A DNA stretch of 31,489 bases. It comes from RGIG5612 sp045601405. GTDB lineage: Bacteria; Bacillota; Clostridia; Lachnospirales; Lachnospiraceae. The position numbers and the translations under genes were made by a program. Within the stretch, counting starts at the first letter, position 1, and each line of letters opens with the position of its first letter. The stretch lies in contig JAZRZO010000059.1 of assembly GCA_045601405.1 (NCBI GenBank), forward strand, positions 1-31,489. The letters run 5' to 3'. The notes beneath the pieces are model-generated. The model saw nothing but the letters and a program-made list of their open reading frames with translations. It made no database searches and was not told where the DNA came from. Shown piece by piece: positions 1-7,684 of the stretch.

Positions 1-42
1 AAAAAGATAGCAGCATTAAAGAATCATATCTGGGGTTTGTAA
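1..42 (+). CDS. C-terminal end of an unidentified gene (partial)
   Basis: Frame 1 reads KKIAALKNHIWGL and then a TAA stop at 40-42. It could be the last 13 residues of a gene beginning outside the window. It does not resemble the C-terminus of FtsY, the usual gene before ylxM-ffh. The fragment is too short to assign, and chance reading is possible. Confidence 0.3.
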   Translation, partial: KKIAALKNHIWGL

Positions 43-114
43 AAAGCAATAAAAAGAATATAATGGTGGAGAAATCTTTGATTCTAAACAGGTTTAAGGG
101 ATGCTCTGTCTGTT

Positions 115-135
115 AAATTCCTACAGTAAATTTAC
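115..135. repeat. AT-rich repeat motif, left copy
   Basis: Positions 115-131 read AAATTCCTACAGTAAAT. This matches 15 of 17 bases of the motif at 31353-31369 near the other end of the window. Positions 126-135 are the palindrome GTAAATTTAC. It lies in the gap between the partial gene at the left edge and the ylxM promoter. Its function is unknown; a dispersed repeat or a regulator site are both possible. Confidence 0.5.
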
Positions 136-142
136 GCTATCG

Positions 143-162
143 GTCAAGTAAAAATACTTGAC
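143..162. promoter_or_regulatory. 20-bp inverted repeat overlapping the ylxM -35 (possible operator)
   Basis: GTCAAGTA at 143-150 and TACTTGAC at 155-162 form a perfect 8-bp inverted repeat around AAAA. The right arm covers most of the -35 hexamer TTGACA (158-163). A protein bound here would block the promoter, so an operator is the natural reading. No known regulator consensus was recognised. Confidence 0.45.
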
Positions 163-186
163 ATCACATCCTTCTGATAGTATCAT
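158..186 (+). promoter_or_regulatory. Sigma-A promoter of ylxM-ffh operon
   Basis: TTGACA (158-163) is followed by a 17-nt spacer and TATCAT (181-186). Only 9 nt separate the -10 from the ylxM ATG at 196 and no Shine-Dalgarno is present, so the transcript probably has a 0-3 nt leader. Confidence 0.75.
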
Positions 187-195
187 AACCGTGCT

Positions 196-510
196 ATGGA
201 AAAAATAGTGAAATCCGCTTTGCTATATGATTTCTATGGTGACCTGCTTACGGCTCACCAAAAGGACATATATGAAGGATATATTCAAGAAGATCTTTCT
301 ATATCTGAACTGGCTATAAGTTCAGGTATAAGCAGACAGGGCGTTTTCGATCTTGTTAAAAGAGTGGAGGGGCTCTTAAGGGCTTATGAGGAAAAGCTGC
401 ATCTTGTAGAGAAATTCCTTGATATAAAAGCCAAGGTTGAAGAGATCAACAATTCGGAGGATATCAGCGAGGCAAAAAAGATTGCCGGAGAAATACTGGA
501 GACACTTTAA
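196..510 (+). CDS. ylxM: YlxM family DNA-binding/SRP-associated helix-turn-helix protein
   Basis: This 104-residue protein matches the YlxM/p13 family, small helix-turn-helix proteins encoded just before ffh in Firmicutes and linked to signal recognition particle function. Residues about 34-58 (LSISELAISSGISRQGVFD) form a sigma-70-region-4-like HTH, and the N-terminus has the family's YDFYGDLLTAHQ pattern. The gene overlaps ffh by one base (TAATG), indicating translational coupling. The start at 196 is supported by family length but has no ribosome-binding site; the promoter -10 ends 10 nt upstream, pointing to leaderless translation. The exact molecular role of YlxM is not settled in the family. 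Confidence 0.9.
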   Translation: MEKIVKSALLYDFYGDLLTAHQKDIYEGYIQEDLSISELAISSGISRQGVFDLVKRVEGLLRAYEEKLHLVEKFLDIKAKVEEINNSEDISEAKKIAGEILETL

Positions 511-1883
511 TGGCATTTGAAAGCTTATCGGACAAACTGCAGAATGTATTTAAGAAATTAAGAGGCAAGGGCGTACTGACCGCGGCCGATGTTGATGAGG
601 CGCTGAAGGAAGTCAAGATGGCTCTTCTTGAAGCTGATGTCAACTTCAAGGTAGTAAAACAGTTTGTCAATTCTGTTAAGGAGAGAGCCGTTGGCGAGGA
701 TGTGATGAAGAGCCTCGCTCCGGGACAGATGGTTATTAAGATCGTAAACGAGGAAATGACAGCTCTTATGGGAGGCGAGGCGGTTGAGCTTAAGCTTCTT
801 CCGGGAATGGCAAAAACCATCATCATGATGGTGGGGCTTCAAGGCTCGGGTAAAACAACCACGGCTGCTAAGCTTGCGGGAAAGCTTATGGAAAAAGGCA
901 AGAGGCCGCTTCTTGTGGGCTGCGATATCTACAGACCCGCTGCTATAGAACAGCTGAAGATAAACGGAGAAAATGTAGGAGTTCCTGTTTTTGAGCAGGG
1001 AACAGATAAAAGGGCGGCAGATATCGCGAAGGCTGCTGTAGAGCATGCCGCGGAGCATAATAATAATGTTGTGATCATTGATACCGCGGGACGTCTTCAG
1101 ATAGATGAAGACATGATGAAAGAGCTGGAAAGCATAAAGGCCGCTGTTGATGTCACACAGACAATACTGGTTGTAGACGCAATGACAGGTCAGGATGCCG
1201 TTAACATAGCTAAGGGATTTAATGAACGCATAGGCGTTGAAGGTGTCATCCTTACTAAATTAGACGGTGACTCCAGAGGCGGCGCCGCACTATCCGTAAG
1301 AGCTGTGACAGGAGTGCCGATATTCTTTGCCGGCATGGGCGAAAAGCTCTCTGATCTCGAGCCGTTCTACCCGGATCGCATGGCCGGCAGGATACTGGGG
1401 ATGGGTGATGTCTTATCACTCATTGAAAAAGCCGAAACAGCGATCGACGAAGAGCAGGCTATGGACATGGCTGCCCGCATGAGAAAGAATGATATCAATT
1501 TTGAAGATTATCTTACATCAATGCAGCAGATGAGGAAAATGGGCGGTCTTGCAGAGGTTCTTAAGATGATGCCCGGGATGAACGCAGGAGCGCTGAATCT
1601 TGACGATGACAGGATAATGAGAATAGAGGCTATCATCAATTCTATGACCATAAAGGAAAGAAGAAGCCCCAAGCTATTAAATCCGTCGCGAAAGAACAGG
1701 ATCGCAAAAGGTGCCGGGGTTGATATAGCTGAGGTCAACAGGCTGGTTAAGCAGTTTGAACAGGCTAAAAAGGCAATGAAACAGATGGGCGGAATAGGCG
1801 GCCTCATGGGCGGCGGCAAAAAGCGTGGTAAAGGACTTGGAGGAATGCTTGGCGGCCTGAAAGGGATGAAAGGATTATTCTGA
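510..1883 (+). CDS. ffh: Signal recognition particle GTPase Ffh (SRP54)
   Basis: Ffh binds signal peptides emerging from the ribosome, together with 4.5S/6S RNA, and hands the complex to FtsY at the membrane. The 457-residue protein has the normal layout: N domain (about 1-95), G domain with P-loop GLQGSGKTT (109-117), DTAGR (191-195) and TKLDG (249-253), and a methionine-rich M domain (about 300-440) ending in a Gly/Lys/Met-rich tail. Length is typical. It is coupled to ylxM by a one-base overlap and followed after 58 nt by rpsP. ftsY is not in the window. The identification is secure. Confidence 0.98.
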   Translation: MAFESLSDKLQNVFKKLRGKGVLTAADVDEALKEVKMALLEADVNFKVVKQFVNSVKERAVGEDVMKSLAPGQMVIKIVNEEMTALMGGEAVELKLLPGMAKTIIMMVGLQGSGKTTTAAKLAGKLMEKGKRPLLVGCDIYRPAAIEQLKINGENVGVPVFEQGTDKRAADIAKAAVEHAAEHNNNVVIIDTAGRLQIDEDMMKELESIKAAVDVTQTILVVDAMTGQDAVNIAKGFNERIGVEGVILTKLDGDSRGGAALSVRAVTGVPIFFAGMGEKLSDLEPFYPDRMAGRILGMGDVLSLIEKAETAIDEEQAMDMAARMRKNDINFEDYLTSMQQMRKMGGLAEVLKMMPGMNAGALNLDDDRIMRIEAIINSMTIKERRSPKLLNPSRKNRIAKGAGVDIAEVNRLVKQFEQAKKAMKQMGGIGGLMGGGKKRGKGLGGMLGGLKGMKGLF

Positions 1884-1941
1884 TACTGACGGGATACCGT
1901 TAATATAAAAATTTATAAATTAAAGAAAAGAGGAAAAACAG

Positions 1942-2187
1942 ATGGCAGTTAAGATCAGATTGAGAAGAATGGGTAAGAAGAAAGTTCCGTTTTACAGGAT
2001 AATCGTTGCAGACGGAAGAGCTCCGCGCGACGGAAGATTTATCGAGGAGATAGGAACCTATGATCCCAATCAGGAGCCGAGCGCTGTTAAGATAGACAAG
2101 GAAGCAGCACTTAAATGGCTTGGAAATGGAGCGCAGCCCACTCAGATCGTTGCAAAGCTTCTTAAGAACGAAGGAATTACACAGTAA
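1942..2187 (+). CDS. rpsP: 30S ribosomal protein S16
   Basis: Eighty-one residues beginning MAVKIRLRRMGKKKVPFYRI, the conserved start of bS16, which stabilises the 5' domain of 16S rRNA. The signature continues with VADGRAPRDGRFIEEIGTYDP. A purine-rich site (AAAGAGG) lies about 8 nt before the ATG. The ffh-rpsP-khpA-rimM-trmD order is common in Firmicutes and couples ribosome assembly with protein targeting. Confidence 0.98.
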   Translation: MAVKIRLRRMGKKKVPFYRIIVADGRAPRDGRFIEEIGTYDPNQEPSAVKIDKEAALKWLGNGAQPTQIVAKLLKNEGITQ

Positions 2188-2198
2188 GGGAGCATATA

Positions 2199-2432
2199 AT
2201 GAAAGAATTAGTAGAGACTATTGCCAGGGCTCTTGTTGATTCACCGGATGAGGTTTTTGTGGCGGAAACCACGGAAGATGACGGCACGATAATACTTGAG
2301 CTTCATGTCGCGAAGGACGATATGGGTAAGGTTATAGGCAAGAAGGGACGTATAGCAAAAGCTATAAGAACAGTTATCAAAACAGCTGCAATAAAAAAAG
2401 ACTGCAGGGTCGTTGTTGACATAGTTGATTAA
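2199..2432 (+). CDS. khpA: KH-domain RNA-binding protein KhpA (YlqC)
   Basis: A 77-residue single KH domain with the GKKG loop at 47-50 (GKVIGKKGRIAK), the RNA-contacting element of the fold. KhpA forms homodimers and, in several Firmicutes, heterodimers with KhpB (Jag); it has been tied to small-RNA binding and to control of cell division and elongation. It lies 11 nt after rpsP with GGGAG upstream of its ATG. Its place between rpsP and rimM is standard. The partner khpB is not in this window. Confidence 0.93.
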   Translation: MKELVETIARALVDSPDEVFVAETTEDDGTIILELHVAKDDMGKVIGKKGRIAKAIRTVIKTAAIKKDCRVVVDIVD

Positions 2433-2445
2433 CGATTAACAGAAG

Positions 2446-3000
2446 ATGGAAGATTTTTTAAGAATAGGTGTTATCACATCAACACACGGTATCAAAGGCG
2501 AGGTAAAGGTTTATCCGACTACAGACTCGCCTTTACGTTTTAAAGAAATAGATAATGTGATCATCAAAGGAACAAAGGGCGATATAGAAGCCGTTGTCGA
2601 GGATGTAAGATTCTTCAAAAATATGGCCATAGTCAAATTCGATGTTTTTGATTCTCCTGAGGAGGCAGTGAAGTACAGGCAGTCAGACATAATGATAAGC
2701 CGTGAGAATGCGCAGCCGCTTGATGAAGGGGAATATTATATCGCTGATCTTTTAGGCTGCCTTGTTGTAGCTGATGATACCGGGGATGAAGAGTATAAAA
2801 AGCTTAAAGAGAAATATCCGGAGATCAAAGGAGCCGTAATAGGAAAGGTAAAGGACGTGCTCCAGACAGGAGCCAATGATGTCTATGTTGTCGATACAGG
2901 CAGGAGAGAGCTTCTTTTGCCTGTTATAAAGGAATGCATCCTGAATGTGGATATCGAAAGCGCTGAGATAAGGGTCAGACTTATGAAAGGATTGATATAG
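2446..3000 (+). CDS. rimM: Ribosome maturation factor RimM
   Basis: RimM assists assembly of the 30S head and binds S19. The N-terminal barrel carries RIGVITSTHGIKGEVKVYP (residues 6-24), diagnostic of the family. A PRC-barrel domain follows from about residue 95 (GEYYIADLLGCLV) to the end. At 184 residues it is slightly long; residues about 112-128 (GDEEYKKLKEKYPEIKG) look like a charged insertion in the PRC domain. Its stop codon directly abuts the trmD ATG. Confidence 0.95.
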   Translation: MEDFLRIGVITSTHGIKGEVKVYPTTDSPLRFKEIDNVIIKGTKGDIEAVVEDVRFFKNMAIVKFDVFDSPEEAVKYRQSDIMISRENAQPLDEGEYYIADLLGCLVVADDTGDEEYKKLKEKYPEIKGAVIGKVKDVLQTGANDVYVVDTGRRELLLPVIKECILNVDIESAEIRVRLMKGLI

Positions 3001-3852
3001 ATGGATTTTTATTATCTGACTTTATTTCCGGAGATGATCGTTTCTGGATTAGATACAAGCATACTGGCAAGGGCTGCGGAGAAAGGGCTTATATCGTTTA
3101 ACGCGCTTGATATTCGGGAATACAGTAAGGACAAGCACAGACATGTTGATGACTATCCGTATGGCGGCGGCGCAGGTATGGTTATGAAGTGTCAGCCGGT
3201 ATATGATGCGTTCATTGATGCTGCGGGTATGATAGCGGCATCAAAGCTGAGAAGGCTTGCGTATGAAAACGGATGCGGGGCAAAGGATCTGCTTGAGCAG
3301 GACAGAGCAAAGGTGATCCTTGATAAAAAGCCGCGCGTGCTTTACACTTCGCCGGCCGGAAAGACCTTCACGCAGGAAATGGCAGTGGAGCTTGCGAATG
3401 AGGAAGAACTGATAATACTCTGCGGGCACTATGAAGGTGTGGATGAGAGAGTTCTTTCGATCATTGAGGCTGAGCCTGTATCTATAGGAGACTATGTACT
3501 TACAGGAGGAGAGCTCGCTGCGATGGTGATGACAGACGCTATAAGCCGCATGGTGCCGGGAGTGCTCTCAAACGAGGAATCCGGTGTTGATGAAAGTTTT
3601 TCATATGTGTATCCGCATAAGGAGTTGACTAAGAAGGATAGAAGGGATGTTTACGGCGGACTTTTAGGGTCGCTTGGAAAGGAAGAAGGGATAAGACTGC
3701 TTGAATATCCTCAATATACACGGCCGGAGACCTTTATGGGGCTTAAGGCGCCGGGGGTCCTGCTTTCCGGGAATCATGCCTCTATTTTGAAGTGGAGGAG
3801 AAAACAGTCCATCGAAAGGACAAAAAAGATGAGACCTGATCTTATGCCATAG
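3001..3852 (+). CDS. trmD: tRNA (guanine-37-N1)-methyltransferase TrmD
   Basis: TrmD methylates G37 of tRNAs that have G36, using S-adenosylmethionine bound in a trefoil knot, and so prevents +1 frameshifting. The knot motifs LCGHYEGVDER (140-150) and SIGDYVLTGGE (161-171) are intact, as is YGGGAGM (54-60). The protein has 283 residues against about 240-250 usually. The surplus sits in two places, about residues 72-108 and 201-232 (SYVYPHKELTKKDRRDVYGG). The start abuts the rimM stop. The usual next gene, rplS, is absent; the hrcA promoter begins 23 nt downstream. Confidence 0.97.
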   Translation: MDFYYLTLFPEMIVSGLDTSILARAAEKGLISFNALDIREYSKDKHRHVDDYPYGGGAGMVMKCQPVYDAFIDAAGMIAASKLRRLAYENGCGAKDLLEQDRAKVILDKKPRVLYTSPAGKTFTQEMAVELANEEELIILCGHYEGVDERVLSIIEAEPVSIGDYVLTGGELAAMVMTDAISRMVPGVLSNEESGVDESFSYVYPHKELTKKDRRDVYGGLLGSLGKEEGIRLLEYPQYTRPETFMGLKAPGVLLSGNHASILKWRRKQSIERTKKMRPDLMP

Positions 3853-3875
3853 CGGTATGGTGTCATAAATATTTG

Positions 3876-3904
3876 TTGACACGTTGCTGTTATAGTGCTA
3901 ATAT
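3876..3904 (+). promoter_or_regulatory. Sigma-A promoter of the hrcA heat-shock operon
   Basis: TTGACA (3876-3881), a 17-nt spacer and TAATAT (3899-3904). The CIRCE operator begins 11 nt downstream of the -10, at the expected transcription start, as in other HrcA-controlled operons. Confidence 0.7.
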
Positions 3905-3911
3905 AACAGCA
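3885..3911. promoter_or_regulatory. 27-bp palindrome within the hrcA promoter core
   Basis: TGCTGTTATA (3885-3894) and TATAACAGCA (3902-3911) form a perfect 10-bp inverted repeat with spacer GTGCTAA. It covers the spacer and most of the -10 hexamer and is separate from CIRCE. No T-tract follows, so it is not a terminator. It is a candidate second operator whose regulator is unknown. Confidence 0.5.
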
Positions 3912-3915
3912 GGTG

Positions 3916-3942
3916 TTAGCACTCTTATAAATTGAGTGCTAA
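3916..3942. promoter_or_regulatory. CIRCE operator (HrcA binding site)
   Basis: TTAGCACTC (3916-3924), a 9-nt spacer, then GAGTGCTAA (3934-3942), an exact match to the CIRCE consensus. HrcA binds here and represses the operon until heat or unfolded protein titrates GroEL. It lies 22-48 nt before the hrcA ATG, so HrcA represses its own operon. Confidence 0.98.
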
Positions 3943-3963
3943 CAACATGAATGGAGACAGGCA

Positions 3964-5052
3964 ATGGAACTGGACGAAAGAAAAAGAAAAATACTTCAGG
4001 CCATAATCAAGAACTACCTGGAAACCGGCGAGCCCGTAGGCTCACGGACTATTTCCAAATATACGGATCTTAATCTAAGCTCCGCTACTATCAGAAATGA
4101 AATGGCAGACCTGGAGGAACTTGGATACATATTCCAGCCCCATACTTCGGCAGGGCGTATACCTACGGATGCGGGTTACAGGCTTTATGTGGATGAGATG
4201 ATCTCGAAAAAAACGGTCGGGAGCGCAAGTGTTTCTAAAGATGATGCGGACGGGATCTCTGAGGTAGAGGATCGTATAGACAGGATAGAAGAAATCCTTA
4301 AGGATATGGCTAAGATGCTGGCAAACAATACTAATTACACCTCCATGGTCAGTATGCCGCAGTCAAACCGCAATCGCCTGAAATTTGTTCAGCTCACGCT
4401 GGTCGATCCGGAGAAACTTCTTGCGACAGTGGTTCTTGAGGGAAACATTGTCAAGAATGAAATGATAAAGCTTGACAAAGAATTGGATCAGGAAACTTTA
4501 CTTAAATTGAATATCCTGTTCAATAATGAGCTTAACGGCAAGACGCTGCAGGAGATAAATTTTGACATAGCTGCTCATATGGCTGATTCGGCCGGAGAGC
4601 TGGGAGAGCTTGTTTCTCATATAATAAACTCTATTGTTCAGGCGATAGGAAGCGCGGACGGCATTCAGATCTTCACAAGCGGCGCGACAAACATTTTTAA
4701 GTATCCGGAGCTTTCTGACACCACCAGAGCAAGCGGGCTTATATCGGCGCTCGAGGAAAAGGATATCTTAACAGGTCTTCTTGCTGATGAAGGTAAAGAA
4801 GCAGGCGGGGAAGATACCGGCATCCAGGTTTATATAGGGCAGGAAACGTCACTGAGTTCCATGGAGGACTGTTCGGTGGTAACGGCAACTTATGAATTCG
4901 AGGAAGGCGTTTACGGAAAGGTGGGTATCATAGGCCCGAAGCGTATGGATTACGAGAAGGTTATGGATGCGCTGAAGAATGTTACCGGAAGTCTTGATAA
5001 GCAGTTTAGGAAAACCGATAAAAAAAAAGAAACAGAAAGGAAGGCTGAGTAA
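3964..5052 (+). CDS. hrcA: Heat-inducible transcription repressor HrcA
   Basis: HrcA represses class I heat-shock genes by binding CIRCE; its folding depends on GroEL, giving feedback. The N-terminus (about residues 1-70) is the winged helix typical of the family, with ETGEPVGSRTISKYTDLNLSSATIRNEMADLEELGYI and HTSAGRIPTDAGYRLYVDEM. The rest is the GAF-like/dimerisation region. Its 362 residues fit the family, and a GGAGA site precedes the ATG. The stop codon is immediately followed by the GTG start of grpE. Confidence 0.97.
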   Translation: MELDERKRKILQAIIKNYLETGEPVGSRTISKYTDLNLSSATIRNEMADLEELGYIFQPHTSAGRIPTDAGYRLYVDEMISKKTVGSASVSKDDADGISEVEDRIDRIEEILKDMAKMLANNTNYTSMVSMPQSNRNRLKFVQLTLVDPEKLLATVVLEGNIVKNEMIKLDKELDQETLLKLNILFNNELNGKTLQEINFDIAAHMADSAGELGELVSHIINSIVQAIGSADGIQIFTSGATNIFKYPELSDTTRASGLISALEEKDILTGLLADEGKEAGGEDTGIQVYIGQETSLSSMEDCSVVTATYEFEEGVYGKVGIIGPKRMDYEKVMDALKNVTGSLDKQFRKTDKKKETERKAE

Positions 5053-5664
5053 GTGGCAAAGGAAAGAGAGCTCAAATGGGCTAAGGAAGCAGCTGAGGAG
5101 GCGCAAAAAAACGAAACTGCGGCCGAAGATGAAAACACTGAAGAAAACGAAGCTATAGAGAAGACTGAAGAAGAAAATGTTCAGGATGAAGCTGAAGGTA
5201 CGCAGACAGAGATCGAGCAGGAAGATGCCGGAGAGGGTTCTGCAGATGACGGTTTCAAGGATAAATATCAGAGACTTTTTGCGGAGTTTGATAATTTTCG
5301 AAAAAGGACAGAAAAAGAAAAAGCAATGCGCTTTGATCTTGGAGCAAGAAATATAGTAGAGAAGATACTCCCGGTGGTTGATAGTCTCGAACTGGCGATA
5401 AAGAATGTCCCGGAAAATGATAAAGATAATGCTTTCGTTGACGGTATGGAAAAGATACACAAACAGTTTCTCAAGGTGCTGGAGGAAGTGGGCGTAACGC
5501 CGATCGATGCTCTTGGGAAAGAATTCGATCCGGAATATCACAATGCCGTAATGCATGTGGAGGATGAAGAAGCAGGGGATAATATCGTTGTTGAAGAGCT
5601 TCAGAAGGGATATATGTATAAAGACCATGTGGTCAGATACAGCATGGTAAAGGTGGCAAACTGA
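5053..5664 (+). CDS. grpE: Nucleotide exchange factor GrpE
   Basis: GrpE releases ADP from DnaK during the chaperone cycle. The GTG start directly follows the hrcA stop and is served by an AAAGGAAGG-like site. Residues about 1-70 are very acidic, rich in Glu and Gln, and predicted coiled-coil or disordered. The core from about 73 (DKYQRLFAEFDNFRKRTEKEK) to the end (MYKDHVVRYSMVKV) is the conserved helical and beta-wing region. Length of 203 residues is normal with this acidic extension. Confidence 0.96.
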   Translation: MAKERELKWAKEAAEEAQKNETAAEDENTEENEAIEKTEEENVQDEAEGTQTEIEQEDAGEGSADDGFKDKYQRLFAEFDNFRKRTEKEKAMRFDLGARNIVEKILPVVDSLELAIKNVPENDKDNAFVDGMEKIHKQFLKVLEEVGVTPIDALGKEFDPEYHNAVMHVEDEEAGDNIVVEELQKGYMYKDHVVRYSMVKVAN

Positions 5665-5734
5665 AATAACGCGCAAGGCGCGAGAATATATAACAATAAC
5701 CGGGGCAGAAAGCCCGTTTAAGGAGGAAAATAAA

Positions 5735-7609
5735 ATGGCAAAGATAATCGGTATTGATCTGGGAACAACAAACTCATGTGTCGCAGTTATGGAGGGCGGA
5801 AAGCCTGCAGTTATTGCGAATGCGGAAGGTGTAAGAACCACTCCATCAGTGGTTGCATTCACTAAGAACGGCGAGAGACTTGTCGGAGAGCCTGCAAAAC
5901 GTCAGGCGGTTACAAACTCTGATAACACCATTTCATCCATAAAAAGGGAAATGGGTTCCGACTACAGAGTGAATATTGAAGGTAAATCATATTCACCTCA
6001 GGAGATCTCTGCTATGGTACTTCAGAAGCTTAAGGCAGACGCGGAAGCTCACCTTGGTGAAAAAGTTGAGGAGGCTGTAGTCACTGTTCCGGCATATTTT
6101 AATGATGCGCAGAGACAGGCAACAAAAGATGCGGGAAAGATAGCCGGTCTTAAGGTTGAGCGTATCATAAACGAACCTACGGCAGCTGCACTCGCTTACG
6201 GACTTGATAATGAAGCAGAGCAGAAGATCATGGTCTATGACCTTGGAGGAGGAACCTTCGATGTTTCCATAATAGAGATCGGTGACGGCGTTATAGAAGT
6301 CCTTGCGACAGCAGGAAACAACAGGCTTGGAGGCGATGACTTTGATCAGAGGATAACAGATTATCTTATCGCTCAGTTCAAGGCGACAGAGGGGATCGAC
6401 CTGGGCGCGGACAAAATGGCGCTTCAAAGACTTAAGGAAGCTGCAGAAAAAGCTAAAAAAGAACTTTCCAGCGCGACAACAACTAATATCAACCTTCCGT
6501 TCATAACTGCAACGCCGGAGGGGCCTAAGCACCTTGATATGGATCTTACAAGAGCAAAATTTGATGAGCTTGCTCATGATCTGGTTGAAGCGACAACAGG
6601 TCCGGTGCAGCAGGCGCTTAAGGATGCCGGCATTACAGCTTCGGATCTTGGAAAGGTTCTTCTTGTTGGCGGATCCACACGTATACCTGCTGTACAGGAG
6701 AAAGTTAAGCAGCTTACCGGTCAGGAACCTTCTAAGACTCTTAACCCAGACGAATGTGTTGCTATCGGAGCAGCTGTTCAGGGCGGAAAGCTTGCAGGCG
6801 ACGAGGGCGCAGGAGATGTTCTTCTTCTGGATGTTACTCCGCTTTCACTTTCGATCGAAACACTGGGCGGCGTGGCAACAAAGCTTATTGAAAGGAATAC
6901 CACGATCCCTACAAAGAAGAGTCAGGTGTTCTCAACTGCAGCGGATAACCAGAGTGCTGTAGATATTCACGTTGTACAGGGAGAAAGAGAATTTGCTAGA
7001 GACAATAAAACTCTCGGCCAGTTCAGACTTGACGGGATCGCTCCGGCACCGAGGGGGATTCCGCAGATAGAGGTTACATTTGATATTGACGCTAACGGTA
7101 TCGTAAACGTCAGTGCGAAAGACCTTGGAACAGGGAAAGAACAGCGCATAACTATCACATCGGGTTCTAACATGAGCGATGATGAGATAAACAAGGCAGT
7201 CAGGGAAGCGGCTGAGTTTGAGGCACAGGACAGAGCCCGCAAGGAGGCTGTTGATGCAAGGAACGAAGCTGATTCACTGGCTATGCAGGTTGAGAAAGCC
7301 ATGGCTGATGCAGGCGATAAGCTTGACGCGGCAGATAAAAGTGAGGTTGAAGCAGACCTCAGCACTCTGAAGGCTCTTCTGGGCTCGGATCCTAATGTTG
7401 AGCTTACACCTGAGCAGGTAACTTCCATTAAAGAAGCAAAGGAAAAACTGCTTGCAAGCTCACAAAAGCTCTTTACGAAAATGTATGAGCAGGCACAGAG
7501 TGCAGCCGGAGCTCAGGCAGGTCCGGAGACGGGCGGAGCTCAGCCGGAGCAGGATCCTAATGACGCGCCTGAGGGCGATGTTGTAGATGGTGATTTCAAA
7601 GAGATCTGA
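5735..7609 (+). CDS. dnaK: Chaperone DnaK (Hsp70)
   Basis: DnaK is the ATP-dependent Hsp70. The 624-residue protein starts MAKIIGIDLGTTNSCVAVMEGG with phosphate-binding motif 1 at residues 8-14. It continues with VYDLGGGTFDVS and VGGSTRIPAVQ, then the substrate-binding domain (LLLDVTPLSLSIETLGG) and a helical lid ending in an acidic tail DGDFKEI. A strong AAGGAGG site precedes the ATG. The 70-nt grpE-dnaK gap holds two small hairpins (CGCGC-aag-GCGCG and a GGGC/GCCC stem). It is read from the CIRCE-controlled promoter; no second CIRCE is present. Confidence 0.99.
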   Translation: MAKIIGIDLGTTNSCVAVMEGGKPAVIANAEGVRTTPSVVAFTKNGERLVGEPAKRQAVTNSDNTISSIKREMGSDYRVNIEGKSYSPQEISAMVLQKLKADAEAHLGEKVEEAVVTVPAYFNDAQRQATKDAGKIAGLKVERIINEPTAAALAYGLDNEAEQKIMVYDLGGGTFDVSIIEIGDGVIEVLATAGNNRLGGDDFDQRITDYLIAQFKATEGIDLGADKMALQRLKEAAEKAKKELSSATTTNINLPFITATPEGPKHLDMDLTRAKFDELAHDLVEATTGPVQQALKDAGITASDLGKVLLVGGSTRIPAVQEKVKQLTGQEPSKTLNPDECVAIGAAVQGGKLAGDEGAGDVLLLDVTPLSLSIETLGGVATKLIERNTTIPTKKSQVFSTAADNQSAVDIHVVQGEREFARDNKTLGQFRLDGIAPAPRGIPQIEVTFDIDANGIVNVSAKDLGTGKEQRITITSGSNMSDDEINKAVREAAEFEAQDRARKEAVDARNEADSLAMQVEKAMADAGDKLDAADKSEVEADLSTLKALLGSDPNVELTPEQVTSIKEAKEKLLASSQKLFTKMYEQAQSAAGAQAGPETGGAQPEQDPNDAPEGDVVDGDFKEI

Positions 7610-7631
7610 TCCTGATATAAAATACAAAAAA

Positions 7632-7658
7632 GGACTCCGGCGGGTAACGCCGGAGTCC
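7632..7658. other. Perfect 11-bp hairpin in the dnaK-dnaJ gap
   Basis: GGACTCCGGCG (7632-7642), loop GGTAA, CGCCGGAGTCC (7648-7658). A run of A precedes it and no T-run follows, so on the plus strand it is not a classical terminator and is more likely an RNA processing or stability element between dnaK and dnaJ. On the minus strand it would have a U-tract and look like a terminator, but no minus-strand gene is seen upstream. Confidence 0.6.
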
Positions 7659-7684
7659 GATGAATAGAAACTAAGGAAACGGTA

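Noticed and set aside
59..116. TATAAT at 59-64 followed by a 17-codon frame starting at 63
   Set aside because: The -10 overlaps the supposed start codon, there is no -35 at proper spacing, and the peptide resembles nothing known. Probably chance in AT-rich DNA.
4849..5862. 337-residue open frame on the minus strand opposite hrcA, grpE and dnaK
   Set aside because: It overlaps three secure genes, is Phe/Leu/Ser-rich as expected from the reverse of Glu/Lys-rich codons, and has no recognisable motif.
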